Program-made: the position numbers and the translations under genes
NCBI RefSeq assembly: GCF_000002875.2
Contig: NC_009398.2
Location: forward strand, 253,001-317,000
Origin: Leishmania infantum JPCM5
Lineage: Eukaryota > Euglenozoa > Kinetoplastea > Trypanosomatida > Trypanosomatidae
Length of the DNA stretch: 64,000 nt
Reading direction: 5' to 3'
Part shown: piece by piece, positions 9,523 through 20,408 of the stretch
Layout of the letters: every line of letters begins with the position of its first letter
How positions within the stretch are numbered: the stretch's first letter is position 1
The notes under the pieces: generated by a model
Told to the model about the DNA's origin: nothing
What the model saw: the letters and a program-made list of their open reading frames with translations, nothing else
The model's database searches: none

Positions 9523-10295
9523 GTTCACGGACACAAAAAAGCGAAAACAGAGAAAGAGGGAGAAGTGAATTTTGGGTGATGTCCGCATCAACGTCCTTAT
9601 CGTGAAGGAGGCGTGACAGAGGGTGGGAGGGAGAAGACAAGAGAAAAACAAAAATGAGGAACGCATAACTTCGATTCGCCTCGTCGCTCGCCTTCGCGGC
9701 GAGTTGGCCCGTCTCTCGTCCGTCGCTCCCCTCACACGTCACTCGTTTCCTTATTGCCCGCTGGCCACGGATACAGGCTGCCACTGCAGAAGCGGCTGAA
9801 CCTTTTTCGTCGCCCTCCAAACCCCATGGCTCACACGCCATCACACCCTTCCCCGCGTGACAACCTGGATGAACAAGTGGGACTTGCATACACGTGCTCC
9901 GCCTGCTCATTCCAGGGAAGTGAATCCAAACCATGGCCGCGAGAGTGTGCGGGTAAAGTGTGCACGCAAGGGATGGGGGCGGACAGAGACCAGTTGGTGG
10001 AGGAGAGCCTCGCGTGCCGCCTCTGAGTTATCCGCATAAGTGCGGAGCGTAGGGCCGAGGTGAGCACCGTGCATGCCGCAATCTACGGAGACGAGAGGAG
10101 GCAAACACACAGAAAAGGACACGAAAGAGGGGCAAAAGCATGGTGGACAACGCAAAGGAGCCGGGGGGGGGGATGGGCGTGCGCGCGAGCATGCGAATTG
10201 TGCTGGCCGAGCGCAAAACGACGACGCCGTCTCAGGCAGCGATGGGGACGAGCGAGAGGGGCTGCGTGGAAGGCGAGGAGGCCCGCCTTGTACTT

Positions 10296-11195
10296 CTACT
10301 GAGCCTTTTTCACTGCTGCCGGCTCGCCGTTCGGGACAGCGGTGGCATCGTTATGCTTCGCGGCAGCCGAGTGCGGCGGCGCGGGCTTCAGGTAGCTATC
10401 GTAGAAGAGCTTGCTGAAGAGGATGAAGTAGGACAGATACATCATGAAGCCCAGCCGCGCATTCGCCGCGTTCGAGTCACAACGCCTATTCGTGAAGCCC
10501 AGGACGTACAGCGTCACGGCCTGCACGGTCATCCCCACCACCATCTGCGCAATCTGGAGGAAGGTGATGACCGGCGCGCTAGGGCGCACGTACTTCCGGT
10601 ACCCGCAGGAGCAGATGAAGTAGTAGAAGTACATGATGGAGTGCATGGCGTAGTTCATGCCAGCGAACACGAGGGCACCGGAGATGTTCATGGCGTACGA
10701 ATGCCAGCAGTACAGCATCGTGGTCATGTGGTGGAACCAGTGGAGGAAGCGGACGCGCTTCTTCTGAAAGACAAGGAAGGCGGTGTCGAGCATCTCAGGG
10801 ATCTTGCTGAGGACGAAGAGGCATAAGAAAGCGCCGACGGGGCCATCGTAGAAGATATTCTTGTTCCAGTAGCAAAACGCGTTGTACACGCCGCCTTTCC
10901 ACTGGATATGGCCACCGTTGGTGTAGTCGTGCACGGTGAACTCCGGCACAAAGATCGTGCGATACAGCTGCGGGAGGCAGTAATAGGTGCCGCAGATGGA
11001 GAAGACGGTCAGCAGAAGGTTCCACGCCATGTTCAGCTGGCGCAGATTGAAGGGCTCGCGGTTTTTCATGTACGCGTCAGGGATGTACAACACCATCACC
11101 ATGTACAGGCCCACAATGAGAACTGGCACCTCGATGTGGTCGGCCATCCACTGGCAGACATTGTCGCTCCTGAAGGACTCGAGAAGCTGCACCAT
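10296..11195 (-). CDS. Fatty acid elongase (ELO-3), 299 aa, diverged core
   Basis: Third tandem copy, same length as ELO-1, with N- and C-terminal parts nearly identical to it. About 20 substitutions cluster between residues 124 and 233: KKPVIF becomes KKRVRF, the box reads HWFHH instead of HWYHH (H152/H155/H156 kept), and 166-169, 183-184, 206-209 and 223-233 also change. All catalytic motifs survive (K131, E134, D137, N181, H185, TFLQIAQ), so the gene should be functional. Changes concentrated around the active site and later helices suggest a different acyl chain preference. That is inference. The C-terminus KKAQ is kept. Confidence 0.94.
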   Translation of the reverse strand: MVQLLESFRSDNVCQWMADHIEVPVLIVGLYMVMVLYIPDAYMKNREPFNLRQLNMAWNLLLTVFSICGTYYCLPQLYRTIFVPEFTVHDYTNGGHIQWKGGVYNAFCYWNKNIFYDGPVGAFLCLFVLSKIPEMLDTAFLVFQKKRVRFLHWFHHMTTMLYCWHSYAMNISGALVFAGMNYAMHSIMYFYYFICSCGYRKYVRPSAPVITFLQIAQMVVGMTVQAVTLYVLGFTNRRCDSNAANARLGFMMYLSYFILFSKLFYDSYLKPAPPHSAAAKHNDATAVPNGEPAAVKKAQ

Positions 11196-11211
11196 TTTCT
11201 TGGCTTGCCTG

Positions 11212-11251
11212 CTGAAAAAGATGTACGGGAGGGGGTGGAGGATGGGGGGGG
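11212..11251 (-). promoter_or_regulatory. Candidate trans-splice acceptor of ELO-3
   Basis: Same C/T tract plus CTTTTTCAG as before ELO-1 and ELO-2, 16 bases upstream of the ATG at 11195. Confidence 0.5.
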
Positions 11252-12001
11252 GGCAAGGTCTGCTGCTGCTACCACCACGTGTGTGTGCGTGTGTTCGTGC
11301 TGGCGAAAAGAGTAAGAGAAACGGCTCTGGGAGAGTGTAGTGTCCGCAGTTGGCGCTGGCATGTCTGTGTCACAAGGAGAGAAGGATGGAGAGAGGACGC
11401 ATTAGTAGGATGCCTCGCTTTCATGCACGCAGCGCCCGTAGCAAAAATGAGCTCATGCGCCTCAGCTGTGGTATCGGAGGTGAAGGGAGGTGGCCACATA
11501 GCTATGGCTACCTCAGCGGCAAGGGCCACGTCGCCCGGCCAACAGCATCCTGCCGCCACTGCTACTGCACATGCGGTAGACACGCTCTTCCACGGAGGGA
11601 AGGCTCGACCGACACCGCAGCTCCCCACGAGAGCGCCGTCTCGCTTCGTCACCCGTTCCGACCGCCTCCCCCTCGCACTTCGTTCCTATCTTTTTAAGCG
11701 CTCGTCATGCTGTTCAAAGAGAAACGACCCCCTCCGTCTACACATACACACACACACACACACATGCAAACATGGAGAGCGACCTCACAGCCCACGCCGC
11801 GTCCTCCATACACCGGGACCAGAAAACGGCACCGTCAAAGGAAACGGAGACAGAAAAACAGCGGTCAACCGCGGCGAATGAGACCTTCCAACGGCGAACA
11901 CACACACACACACAAAGAGAGAGACAGCCGAACAGGGAGAGGGGTGGCGGAGTCTGCAGCGCGCACGCACAACACCGGTAAGGAAGTCAGGGCTTGCGCT
12001 A

Positions 12002-12637
12002 GAGCGATGCGCACCTCGACAGACCGACAGGAGAACGGCCTTTTCAACGTGTCCGTTCTCCGCCGTGCAACCAGGGTGACACGCCACTCCTACCCCCTCC
12101 CCCCGGCCCGTCACAGGCCCCATCGCGTGGTGCGAGGCAGCCGGTGGACACGCCTTACAGCAAAATGCCGACCCGGCCATCGGAGCACGGCCCCTGCCTC
12201 CAGCGCTACCCGCCCGCCTCGCAGGTCGCCTCACAGCCGCTCCCCCATCATGCCGGGCGCACGTGCTGCATCCCTCCCCCCTCTCGGCGCGGCACAGGCT
12301 CCCGGCACCGGTAGGCAGCCATGGCCGCGTGGCGTACGTTGGAGTCGCGCAGACGCTTTACCCATCATACGAATCGTGCAAACGTGTTCACGGTCGCATG
12401 CAGCTCCAACGCAACGCCATCCCACGGCCTCACCGCCAACCTCAGTGGCGCTAAATCGCACGGAGCCCACACCCTTACGTCGTAGGTGCTCGACACTGTC
12501 ACCACCGGAAGTGGCGCGGTGGCTGGCACGGCGAAGGGGCTGCTCGGCTTCCTCCCCACAATGAGTGGGGGGTGATTTGGGGGGGGGCACCGGACCCTGA
12601 GATGCCACGCTGGGGTGTCTCCAGGTCGCCCGGGCAC
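12002..12637 (-). repeat. S module copy 6, full length
   Basis: Identical in layout to copy 4. Located downstream of where the elongase gene hidden in gap 3 should lie. Confidence 0.75.
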
Positions 12638-12716
12638 GTTCACGGACACAAAAAAGCGAAAACAGAGAAAGAGGGAGAAGTGAATTTTGGGTGATGTCCG
12701 CATCAACGTCCTATCT

Positions 12717-12816
12717 NNNNNNNNNNNNNNNNNNNNNNNNNNNNNNNNNNNNNNNNNNNNNNNNNNNNNNNNNNNNNNNNNNNNNNNNNNNNNNNNNNNN
12801 NNNNNNNNNNNNNNNN
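12717..12816. other. Assembly gap 3, hides an elongase gene
   Basis: The left flank ends at the equivalent of about 7355 and the right flank resumes at the equivalent of about 9404 (6289 plus one unit). About 2.05 kb is missing, a span that includes a complete ELO coding region in every intact unit. Bases beside the gap carry small indels and are low quality. Confidence 0.9.
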
Positions 12817-13166
12817 CCGCGTCCGTTCGACGCCTCCCCTCCACTTCGTTCCTATCTTTTTAGCGCTCGTCATGCTGTTCAAAGAGAAACGACCCCCTCC
12901 GTCTACACATACACACACACACACACACATGCAAACATGGAGAGCGACCTCACAGCCCACGCCGCGTCCTCCATACACCGGGACCAGAAAACGGCACCGT
13001 CAAAGGAAACGGAGACAGAAAAACAGCGGTCAACCGCGGCGAATGAGACCTTCCAACGGCGAACACACACACACACACAAAGAGAGAGACAGCCGAACAG
13101 GGAGAGGGGTGGCGGAGTCTGCAGCGCGCACGCACAACACCGGTAAGGAAGTCAGGGCTTGCGCTA

Positions 13167-13714
13167 GAGCGATGCGCACCTCGACAGACCGACAGGAGAA
13201 CGGCCTTTTCAACGTGTCCGTTCTCCGCCGTGCAACCAGGGTGACACGCCACTCCTACCCCCTCCCCCCGGCCCGTCACAGGCCCCATCGCGTGGTGCGA
13301 GGCAGCCGGTGGACACGCCTTACAGCAAAATGCCGACCCGGCCATCGGAGCACGGCCCCTGCCTCCAGCGCTACCCGCCCGCCTCGCAGGTCGCCTCACA
13401 GCCGCTCCCCCATCATGCCGGGCGCACGTGCTGCATCCCTCCCCCCTCTCGGCGCGGCACAGGCTCCCGGCACCGGTAGGCAGCCATGGCCGCGTGGCGT
13501 ACGTTGGAGTCGCGCAGACGCTTTACCCATCATACGAATCGTGCAAACGTGTTCACGGTCGCATGCAGCTCCAACGCAACGCCATCCCACGGCCTCACCG
13601 CCAACCTCAGTGGCGCTAAATCGCACGGAGCCCACACCCTTACGTCGTAGGTGCTCGACACTGTCACCACCGGAAGTGGCGCGGTGGCTGGCACGGCGAA
13701 GGGGCTGCTCGGCT
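13167..13714 (-). repeat. S module copy 7, truncated
   Basis: Matches other copies up to GCTCGGCT at 13714, then stops: the last ~120 bp, including the G tract, are absent. The break marks the edge of the tandem array next to the ELO-4 locus. The 13715-13985 stretch beyond it is unique sequence with no gene seen. Confidence 0.75.
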
Positions 13715-13985
13715 GAGCGGAAAGGAGATAAAAGGAGAAGATCGTGAAATGTACCTTTTTGTCAGGGTGTTTGTGTGCACATGTGCGTTGCGGATGCGTG
13801 CGGATGAGGACTTGCGCCAACGTGTTCGTGCGACGAAGCGGAGAGAGTCGCGTGTTTGTAGCTCGCCTCTCTGCTGAAACGGATCCGAACATGCGTTGGC
13901 GTAAGCGCGCTCACAGGATTTCACGATCTGGATAGCGTGTGGCGAGTTCGCAGTTCCTGTCATTGTTCTTTCCGACCTTTATGCA

Positions 13986-15002
13986 TTAGTGACGCCTCTT
14001 CAGCTGGTATACATCGGGCACCCGCTTGGGCAGCATCGAGGGCGCAGCATCAGAGTTCCGGGTGTCGTCAGAGGCCCCCTCAACGGTGGCCACAGCTTGC
14101 CCAGTACACAAGAGGCGCTTGCGCTTGTGGCCAGTCCCTGCGGAGGCCTCCGTGTTGCCATGTTTCTTGCCTCTGCTCAGGTAGCTATCGTAGAAGAGTC
14201 TGCTGAAGAGGCCAAAGTAGGACATGTACATCATCAGCCCGACGCGTGCGTTCGTCCCGTTCGACTGACACCCCTTTCCAGATACATACATGTGGTATAA
14301 CGTGTAGACCTCGGTGAACATCCCCACCACCATCTGCGCAATCTGGAGGAAGGTGATGAGCGGGGCGAAGGGACGCACGTACTTCCGGTACCCGCAGGAG
14401 CAGATGAAAAAGTAGAAGTACATGATGGAGTGCACGCCGTAGTTCATGCCAGCGAACACGAGGCCACCGGAGATCTTCATGGCGTACGAATGCCAGCAGT
14501 ACAGCATGACGGTGACGTGGTGATACCAGTGGAGGAAGATGACGGGCTTCTTCTGAAAGACAAGGAAGGCGGTGTCGAGCATCTCAGGGATCTTGCTGAG
14601 GACGAAGAGGCATACGAAGGCGCCGACGGGGCCATCGCAGAACAGATCGGCGTTCAACCCGCACACACCCTTGTAGAAGCTGCCGTGCAGGGTGACCGTT
14701 CCACCTTTTGAGAAATTTCTCACAGTGAACTCAGAGACGAACAGCGACTTGAACACCTCTGGAAGGCAGTAATAGGCGCCGCAGCAGGAGAAGAGCGACA
14801 GACCCAAATTCCAAATGAGGTTCAGAGCGCGAAGATTGTACGCAGGGCGGTGCTTCATGAAGGTGCGCGGCACGTACAGCACCATCACAATGTAGAGCAC
14901 GGTGACGACGGAGGGAATCTCCAGGTTTGCGCGCATCCACGCGCACACGACATCGCCACGGAAGTCGTCAAGGTAATGGAATGGATTGAGCATCTCGAAC
15001 AT
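13986..15002 (-). CDS. Fatty acid elongase (ELO-4), 338 aa
   Basis: ELO-family condensing enzyme. The frame is open further upstream, but the extra part is encoded by T/C tracts and A-rich sequence typical of a 5' UTR, so the ATG at 15002 (MFEMLNPF) is preferred because it aligns with the ELO-1 N-terminus. Motifs: KIPEMLDT (K137, E140, D143), HxxHH at H158/H161/H162, MNYGVHSIMYFYFF, TFLQIAQ. A ~60-residue basic, low-complexity C-terminal extension (after about residue 276) replaces the short ELO-1 tail and ends KRRH, not a classic dilysine signal. The core (14491-14599) is nucleotide-identical to ELO-1 and ELO-6. Substrate range unknown. Confidence 0.93.
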   Translation of the reverse strand: MFEMLNPFHYLDDFRGDVVCAWMRANLEIPSVVTVLYIVMVLYVPRTFMKHRPAYNLRALNLIWNLGLSLFSCCGAYYCLPEVFKSLFVSEFTVRNFSKGGTVTLHGSFYKGVCGLNADLFCDGPVGAFVCLFVLSKIPEMLDTAFLVFQKKPVIFLHWYHHVTVMLYCWHSYAMKISGGLVFAGMNYGVHSIMYFYFFICSCGYRKYVRPFAPLITFLQIAQMVVGMFTEVYTLYHMYVSGKGCQSNGTNARVGLMMYMSYFGLFSRLFYDSYLSRGKKHGNTEASAGTGHKRKRLLCTGQAVATVEGASDDTRNSDAAPSMLPKRVPDVYQLKRRH

Positions 15003-18000
15003 CAAGGGGCACAGAGGACGGCGGGTGAGGCGAGGGGGGAGGGCAAAGAAAAAAAAAGAGTCACGTGCGATTCGCGAAGGAAAGAGAGAAACTACACAAG
15101 CACTGGCACGATAGGAGCTGCCTTGTTTTTTTTTTTGCTTTAGCTTATCTTCTTCTCGAAGCACAGCGCAACGGCTTAATTGAAGTATGCGAGAAAGCGC
15201 CACAGGGAGTAGAACGATAGCGACAGAGAGACGGAAAGGTCAATGTGGGGAGGGAGGGATGGATGGTGGATCGGTGGCAGTGGCTGGGGTGAGTAGCCGA
15301 CACGAAGGGGCGCACTCAATCAAGGCAAGCTAACAATGGAGTAGAGACACGCTGGCGAACAAAAAGAAGAAAAACCAAAACGCGCACGCGCACACACCAC
15401 TAGACGACGAGGAAGAGTACACACGCAACAAAACAAATATATATATATATAAGGTAAATTCTAAACGCAGATGTAAGACGAGAAGCGCCGTGAGTAAAGC
15501 AGGGAGGAGGGAGAAGGGGATGGAGAAAGGTGCTTGTGTGTGTGTGTGTGATGCGTTTTCTTTTTTCGATCTGCCAGTGTGAAGAACGTGGTTAGATGGG
15601 CTGCTGACGATGCCGGGAGGAGAGCCGCGTAGGTGCAGTCCACCGCTGAAACACGAAACGACAACAAAACAAACAACAAAAAAGATCATTTAGCGATAAA
15701 AATATCAAAAATAAAAGCACGCGAGGAGAACACCAGCGGAGGAGACGAGATGAAGAGTGGGTGGTGGTGACGGTGGCGGCGGCGAGCACACTTGTTATTT
15801 TAACTGGAGCGAAGAAAGCACACGCGCACACGTACACACACACACAAGAAAAATAAGCTACAACGGCTGTTATATACTTAGAGAGAGCTCGTTTTTTTTT
15901 TGTGTGTATTTTTGAAAGATGTGCGTGTGCGTGTGTGTCTGCGAACGTGCGAGAAGACAACACTGCTATAACAAAAAAAGCGAAGCTTACGAGAGAAGGT
16001 CAAGAGACCCCTGCCTGCCTTCCTTCCCCCAACAACAAAAAAAATATATACATACACAGTAAAACAAACGCACACCACCACCAACACCCACGAGGTAAAA
16101 AAAGGAGGCGGGCCGTACAAACACAGTAAAAAAGAGGGAGCTCCACGCACACGGGAGAGGAGGGTGGCTATGTGTGTGCGTGTGTGTGGGGAGGGGAGGG
16201 GGCGTTTCAGATGCGGAGAGCGACCCCTTCCCGCCCGAAGTAAAATTTAAAAAGAAGAAGCGTAAGGAAGGAAAAACAAAACACCAAATCCCCACGAACG
16301 CAGCAAAAAAGGGCTGAAGGGAAGAACGAGGGGCCTTGTGGGTGGCTAGGTATGACCGGACTGGAGTGGAGAGGGGGGAGAGGGAAAACGAAAAAGAAAT
16401 ATGCGTATATATATATATATGTGTGTGTGTAATATATATGTTAGGCAACAAGGCGTATTTCCACGGGCACACAGAGCCCCCCCTCAGCAACCACAAAAAT
16501 GGCAACACACAAATACAGCGCAACACTACCGACTGGACTAAGAAAGACACACCGTAAAAAAGTATACACAAAAAAAAACGAAAAAGAAACGCGCTCAGTA
16601 ACGTTCCAGGGGAGGCAGAGGGATGGAGAGAGGACAGAAACAGAGCACAGAAAGCGCAGAGGAACGAGAAGAAGAATCTCCAAGAAGACAAACTACAAAA
16701 TGCACCGAGAAAAAGGAGGCAGAAGGCCCTCACATACACGCACACACACACAAGCACAAAGGTGAGCTCACACGAACGTGAAGGTAAACAAGAGGAGGAG
16801 CATAACACTGACGGCAGCGGGGGGTGGGGGGTGGGTGGGGAGCACAACGCAGCGTCGAAGAATCGAAATGCGTCGAGACAGTTGAGGACAATGCCAAACG
16901 TATTCGGTTGAAGCTTCGGCCGTTTCCACTGGTTATTTTTTTTTTCGCTTGTATTCGTGCGCCTTGCAGCCACAAATACGCACTGTTATGAATGTGGTTG
17001 CCTTATGTGCCTTATGGAAGAGGAGAAGCGAGGGGAGTTGCTGCTGAGGATACGGAGAGGGGCAAGAGAAAGCTCGCCAAGTACTTTGCGCAAAACTTCC
17101 GAGGCGCAGAGAGAGAGAGAGGGGGGGCAAAAGAGAGGGATACGGAGACGGCTACTGTTTTGAGGGTAAACCCCGCGAACAGGTGCTGGTGTCGCCGCTG
17201 TGTTCGTGCCTGTGCGTGTTGGTTGTGATTATTCGGTGTCAGTGAAGTGGTTTGGGAGACGGGCAGATAGAGAGGGAGAGAGAAGCCGAGAAGGTGATGA
17301 TATGTCAGGAGAAGGCGTCGAGGAGGACAAAAGTTGCCTTGCATCACTGCTGTCCCTGAGGAAACACACATACACATATATACATATACAAACTGGCATA
17401 TTTTGCGCGCCTCCTGCGCTTTTCATCGTATACATGTATTCTTTTTTTTTTTCAGAGTTGGGATCTGCGATTTGTCGACGGTGCTCGTCTCGATTTGGAG
17501 TTTCCAACCAGAAGTGCGCGCGTTGCTTCCGGGCATGTCGTTAAACAACACCGGCAAAGTAGAAGTTCACAGGCGGTCCTCTCACACCATCCGCTCATAG
17601 AAAAAAAAACGATAAAAAACCGAACGCATTCTCCCGTGCGTACAGAGATGCGCACCGATCTACGCAAGCGCGGATGCTGTGTCCTCGTGAGTAAGGTACG
17701 CGAGGCAGAGAGAGGAGAGAGGGGAGAGGGGAGGGGGGGGGGCAAAGGGCTAGGGATAAGGAGAGTGAAGAGAGGCTCGGGTGGAGGGAGGTCGTTATAC
17801 CCACAAACGGCTTCACACTGCAACCCATGCACCTCCTTCGCTCCACTTCAACCCAAGACACACACACAGACACAGGCAGCACTGCCACCACCACCCCATT
17901 TTACGCTCTCGTTGACCTTCTCACCAGACCAAGACATGAGTATATATGCATATGTGCGGAAAAAAAAGGAAAGAACGGACGGCACTCAGCGGTCCCATGG

Positions 18001-18393
18001 GTGGGAGGGAGAGAGAGAGAGCAGACACACAGAAATTTAAGTAGAGGGGCAAAAAAAGAAGTGGGAGAGAGCGAAGAAAAAAAAAAGAGCGCGGACGCGC
18101 ACTTTTCCTTGCGCTTTCCGTCCTCTGGGGCACTCTTCGGTCTTTTCATCGCGCGTAGGACAGTAGACAGAGAAAAAAAGGGGCCATTATCTCATTCTGT
18201 TACGTGGCGTCTCCCCGCGTGCGTCGTTGCTCTCTCCCCCTCCCTCGCTTGCTTTTGCCGCTTTACGATCTCATCAAAGTTGAAAACGCAAGAGCAACGG
18301 GCGAGAACAAAAAGGAAACCAACTCCTCCAAACAACAGCCGAAATGAGCACCTCCGAGCAACCCCCCCAAAAAAAAAGAACAACAACAACAAC

Positions 18394-18435
<42 letters not shown>

Positions 18436-19088
18436 CGCGCGTGACTCCAAACACCAACGCGCTTTCTTTTTTCACCACCCTCAATGAAAACAAAACACAA
18501 AAAGCAAAAAGCGGTGAGGAGAGGTAAGTACAAGACTACATGGAGAGGTGGTGGTGGACGTGAATGAAAGGACAGGAAGGATGCAGAGCTAAGGGTGTAT
18601 GCGTATATACGTATATGCATGTGTGTGTGGGGAGGGAGGGGGCAGAAACGGGGGCGAGGGCGAGATAAAGGAGAGGACGTGGTGCCGGCACACACGAAAA
18701 CACATGCACATATACCCGTGATAAGAGAGCCACTTGCATAGCAGCCGCATCATCCCACGAGCATAACAGCGACACCGACATGCGCAAGCATGAGCGTTGG
18801 GCAGGAGCGCGCATACGCTCTCTCAAAGAAGCGAGGGGATGGCAACACTGATAAAGGGCCAGAGGAAACAAAAAGGGCTCGCACTCAGACACGATTCGCA
18901 CGCACACCACACGCCTCATGCGCCACCGCCGCAGAAAAACAAACCCGAACGGAGAGGGAGGGAAAGAATGAGGAGGCGCATAAAGTGAAAGAAGAGACAG
19001 CCTTTAGGCAGAAACAAGGCATACAATAAAAAATACACGCACATATGTACACATGGACATCAACACATACATATATGTGTACACATAT

Positions 19089-19119
<31 letters not shown>

Positions 19120-19427
19120 GACGTAGACAACAAAATCACAGCCTGTACACATACGCTCGAAAGCAAGACAGAAGAAGCAAAAACAAAAACAATGATGTGG
19201 GAGGGGAATAGGACACGAGAAAAAAGAAGAAGCCGTCGAAACACCGCAGGAGACATGTACCGTTGCGCTTCCTTGTGCCTTTTTTTCATTTCGCTGCCAT
19301 GTGCAAACTAAACACAAACAAGCACGCATGCGAGCTGCCGCTGCTTCGGGCGCTTCCGTGAGTCGCACACTGGCGGGTGTGCTGTTGTGCCGACTCTCTC
19401 CTCGGGTTCAGCTCGTCGCTCCTCTCC
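15003..19427. other. Intergenic region ELO-5/ELO-4, 4.4 kb
   Basis: Rich in CA, TA and GA microsatellites and A/T tracts, for example TA runs near 15430 and 16412-16440, an AAC/CA run at 18383-18434, and TA/CA at 19060-19120. This presumably holds the ELO-5 3' UTR and ELO-4 5' region. No gene supported except a weak 48-codon minus-strand frame at 17452-17598 after a T-rich tract. Confidence 0.7.
18383..18434. repeat. (AAC)n(AC)n microsatellite
   Basis: A short AAC run passes into about 18 AC dinucleotides. One of many such tracts in the long intergenic regions. Similar runs occur near 6383, 10730 (absent in coding), 27495, 40735 and 47875. Confidence 0.9.
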
Positions 19428-20408
19428 CTAGTAGCCCACCTTCGTATCGCGCCGCCTCTCGCGACCGTCGCGCTTCTTCAGCACGTAGTTGTCTCGGAAA
19501 AGCTTGACGAAGAGGATAATGTAAGAGAGGTACATGACCGTGCCGAAAGCCAGCGACGAAGCGCTCGTGTCGCAGCCTCCGGGGTGCGTCACGTACAGCC
19601 GCGTCGTGTACAGGATGAGCGCCATCCCAGCGAACATCTGCGCAATCTGCAGAAGGGTCACCATCGACGCGAAGGGGCGCACCAGCTTACGCTGCCCGCA
19701 CGCGCACATGAAGTAGTAGAAGTACATGATGGAGTGCACCAACATATTCATCACCGCGAAGCCCAGTCCGTTGCTGATGCCGGAGACATGCGCGTGCCAG
19801 CAGAAGAGCATGACGGAGGCGTGGTGGTACCAGTGAATGAAGGGGACCGGCTTGTGCCTGAGCAGCAGGAACACGGTGTCCATCAGCTCAACGATCTTGC
19901 TCAGGTTGAAGGTGAGGACCCAGAAGGCGGTGGCGCCGTCCTCGAAGATGTTGCGGTTCCAGTAGCACAGAGAGGTGAACAGACCCCCACGCACGTGGGG
20001 GTGCTGGTCCCACTCGCCCGTTGTGCGGTCCTTCTTCGGTGCGAGCCCCGGCAGTTCGCGGTTCGTCATGGTCAAGACACGAAACAGGAACGGCGCACAG
20101 TAGCAGAAGCCGATCGTGGATGCGATGCTGAAGAACAAATTCCAAATTGCGACGATGGGGGCCAGCCCCGGCACCGGCTTGCCCCCGAGCAGGCGTGAGA
20201 ACACGCGCGGCCCGGCATGTACGAGCAAAAAATAGCCGACAACAATCAGGAGCGGAATGTGGGGTGATGCGCACATCCACTGATGTGGCTTGCCGCCCTT
20301 GAAGCTAGTGATGTAGTGGTGGGCCCACAGGAAAGGATTTGAGAGGGAGGGTGACGACGCCGTCAGCGACGTGGCAGTCACGGTGCTGCTCGGCGCAGCC
20401 GACTCCAT
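19428..20408 (-). CDS. Fatty acid elongase (ELO-5), 326 aa
   Basis: Divergent ELO paralogue. Motifs: KIVELMDT (K171, E174, D177), IHWYHH with H192/H195/H196, NMLVHSIMYFYY (N221, H225), TLLQIAQ (T251, Q254, Q257). It has a Ser/Thr/Ala-rich N-terminus of about 25 residues and a luminal-side insertion with Gly/Lys/Arg around 112-140. A very basic C-terminus (KKRDGRERRR) follows the last membrane segment. Codon choice in the core differs from ELO-1, 4 and 6, so it has escaped their apparent gene conversion. The start at 20408 is the first ATG of the frame and gives the usual N-terminal spacing. Specificity not inferable. Confidence 0.93.
   Translation of the reverse strand: MESAAPSSTVTATSLTASSPSLSNPFLWAHHYITSFKGGKPHQWMCASPHIPLLIVVGYFLLVHAGPRVFSRLLGGKPVPGLAPIVAIWNLFFSIASTIGFCYCAPFLFRVLTMTNRELPGLAPKKDRTTGEWDQHPHVRGGLFTSLCYWNRNIFEDGATAFWVLTFNLSKIVELMDTVFLLLRHKPVPFIHWYHHASVMLFCWHAHVSGISNGLGFAVMNMLVHSIMYFYYFMCACGQRKLVRPFASMVTLLQIAQMFAGMALILYTTRLYVTHPGGCDTSASSLAFGTVMYLSYIILFVKLFRDNYVLKKRDGRERRRDTKVGY

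Larger units (their letters stand above)
9523..12637. repeat. Elongase tandem unit A3 (3,115 bp)
   Basis: Same layout and exactly the same length as A1, but its gene (ELO-3) differs in the middle of the coding region while the flanks remain nearly identical. Confidence 0.9.
12638..13714. repeat. Elongase tandem unit A4, gene lost in gap 3
   Basis: The left piece matches the start of a unit (as 7277-7355). The right piece resumes at the equivalent of about 6290 in A1 and continues into a truncated S module. The ~2.05 kb between these points, which in A1-A3 contains a whole elongase gene, is represented only by 100 N. Confidence 0.85.

Noticed and set aside
15003..15203. 67-codon N-terminal extension of ELO-4
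   Set aside because: Encoded by pyrimidine tracts (SFFFFALPPRL). The ATG at 15002 aligns with paralogues.
16412..16440. TA-rich tract as a possible TATA promoter or origin
   Set aside because: Simple TA microsatellite of the kind found throughout trypanosomatid intergenic DNA. Polymerase II transcription here does not rely on such boxes.
15987..16973. 328-codon minus-strand frame in the ELO-5/ELO-4 intergenic region
   Set aside because: Low-complexity Phe/Leu/Cys/Ser translation of pyrimidine tracts and TA/CA repeats. No coding character.
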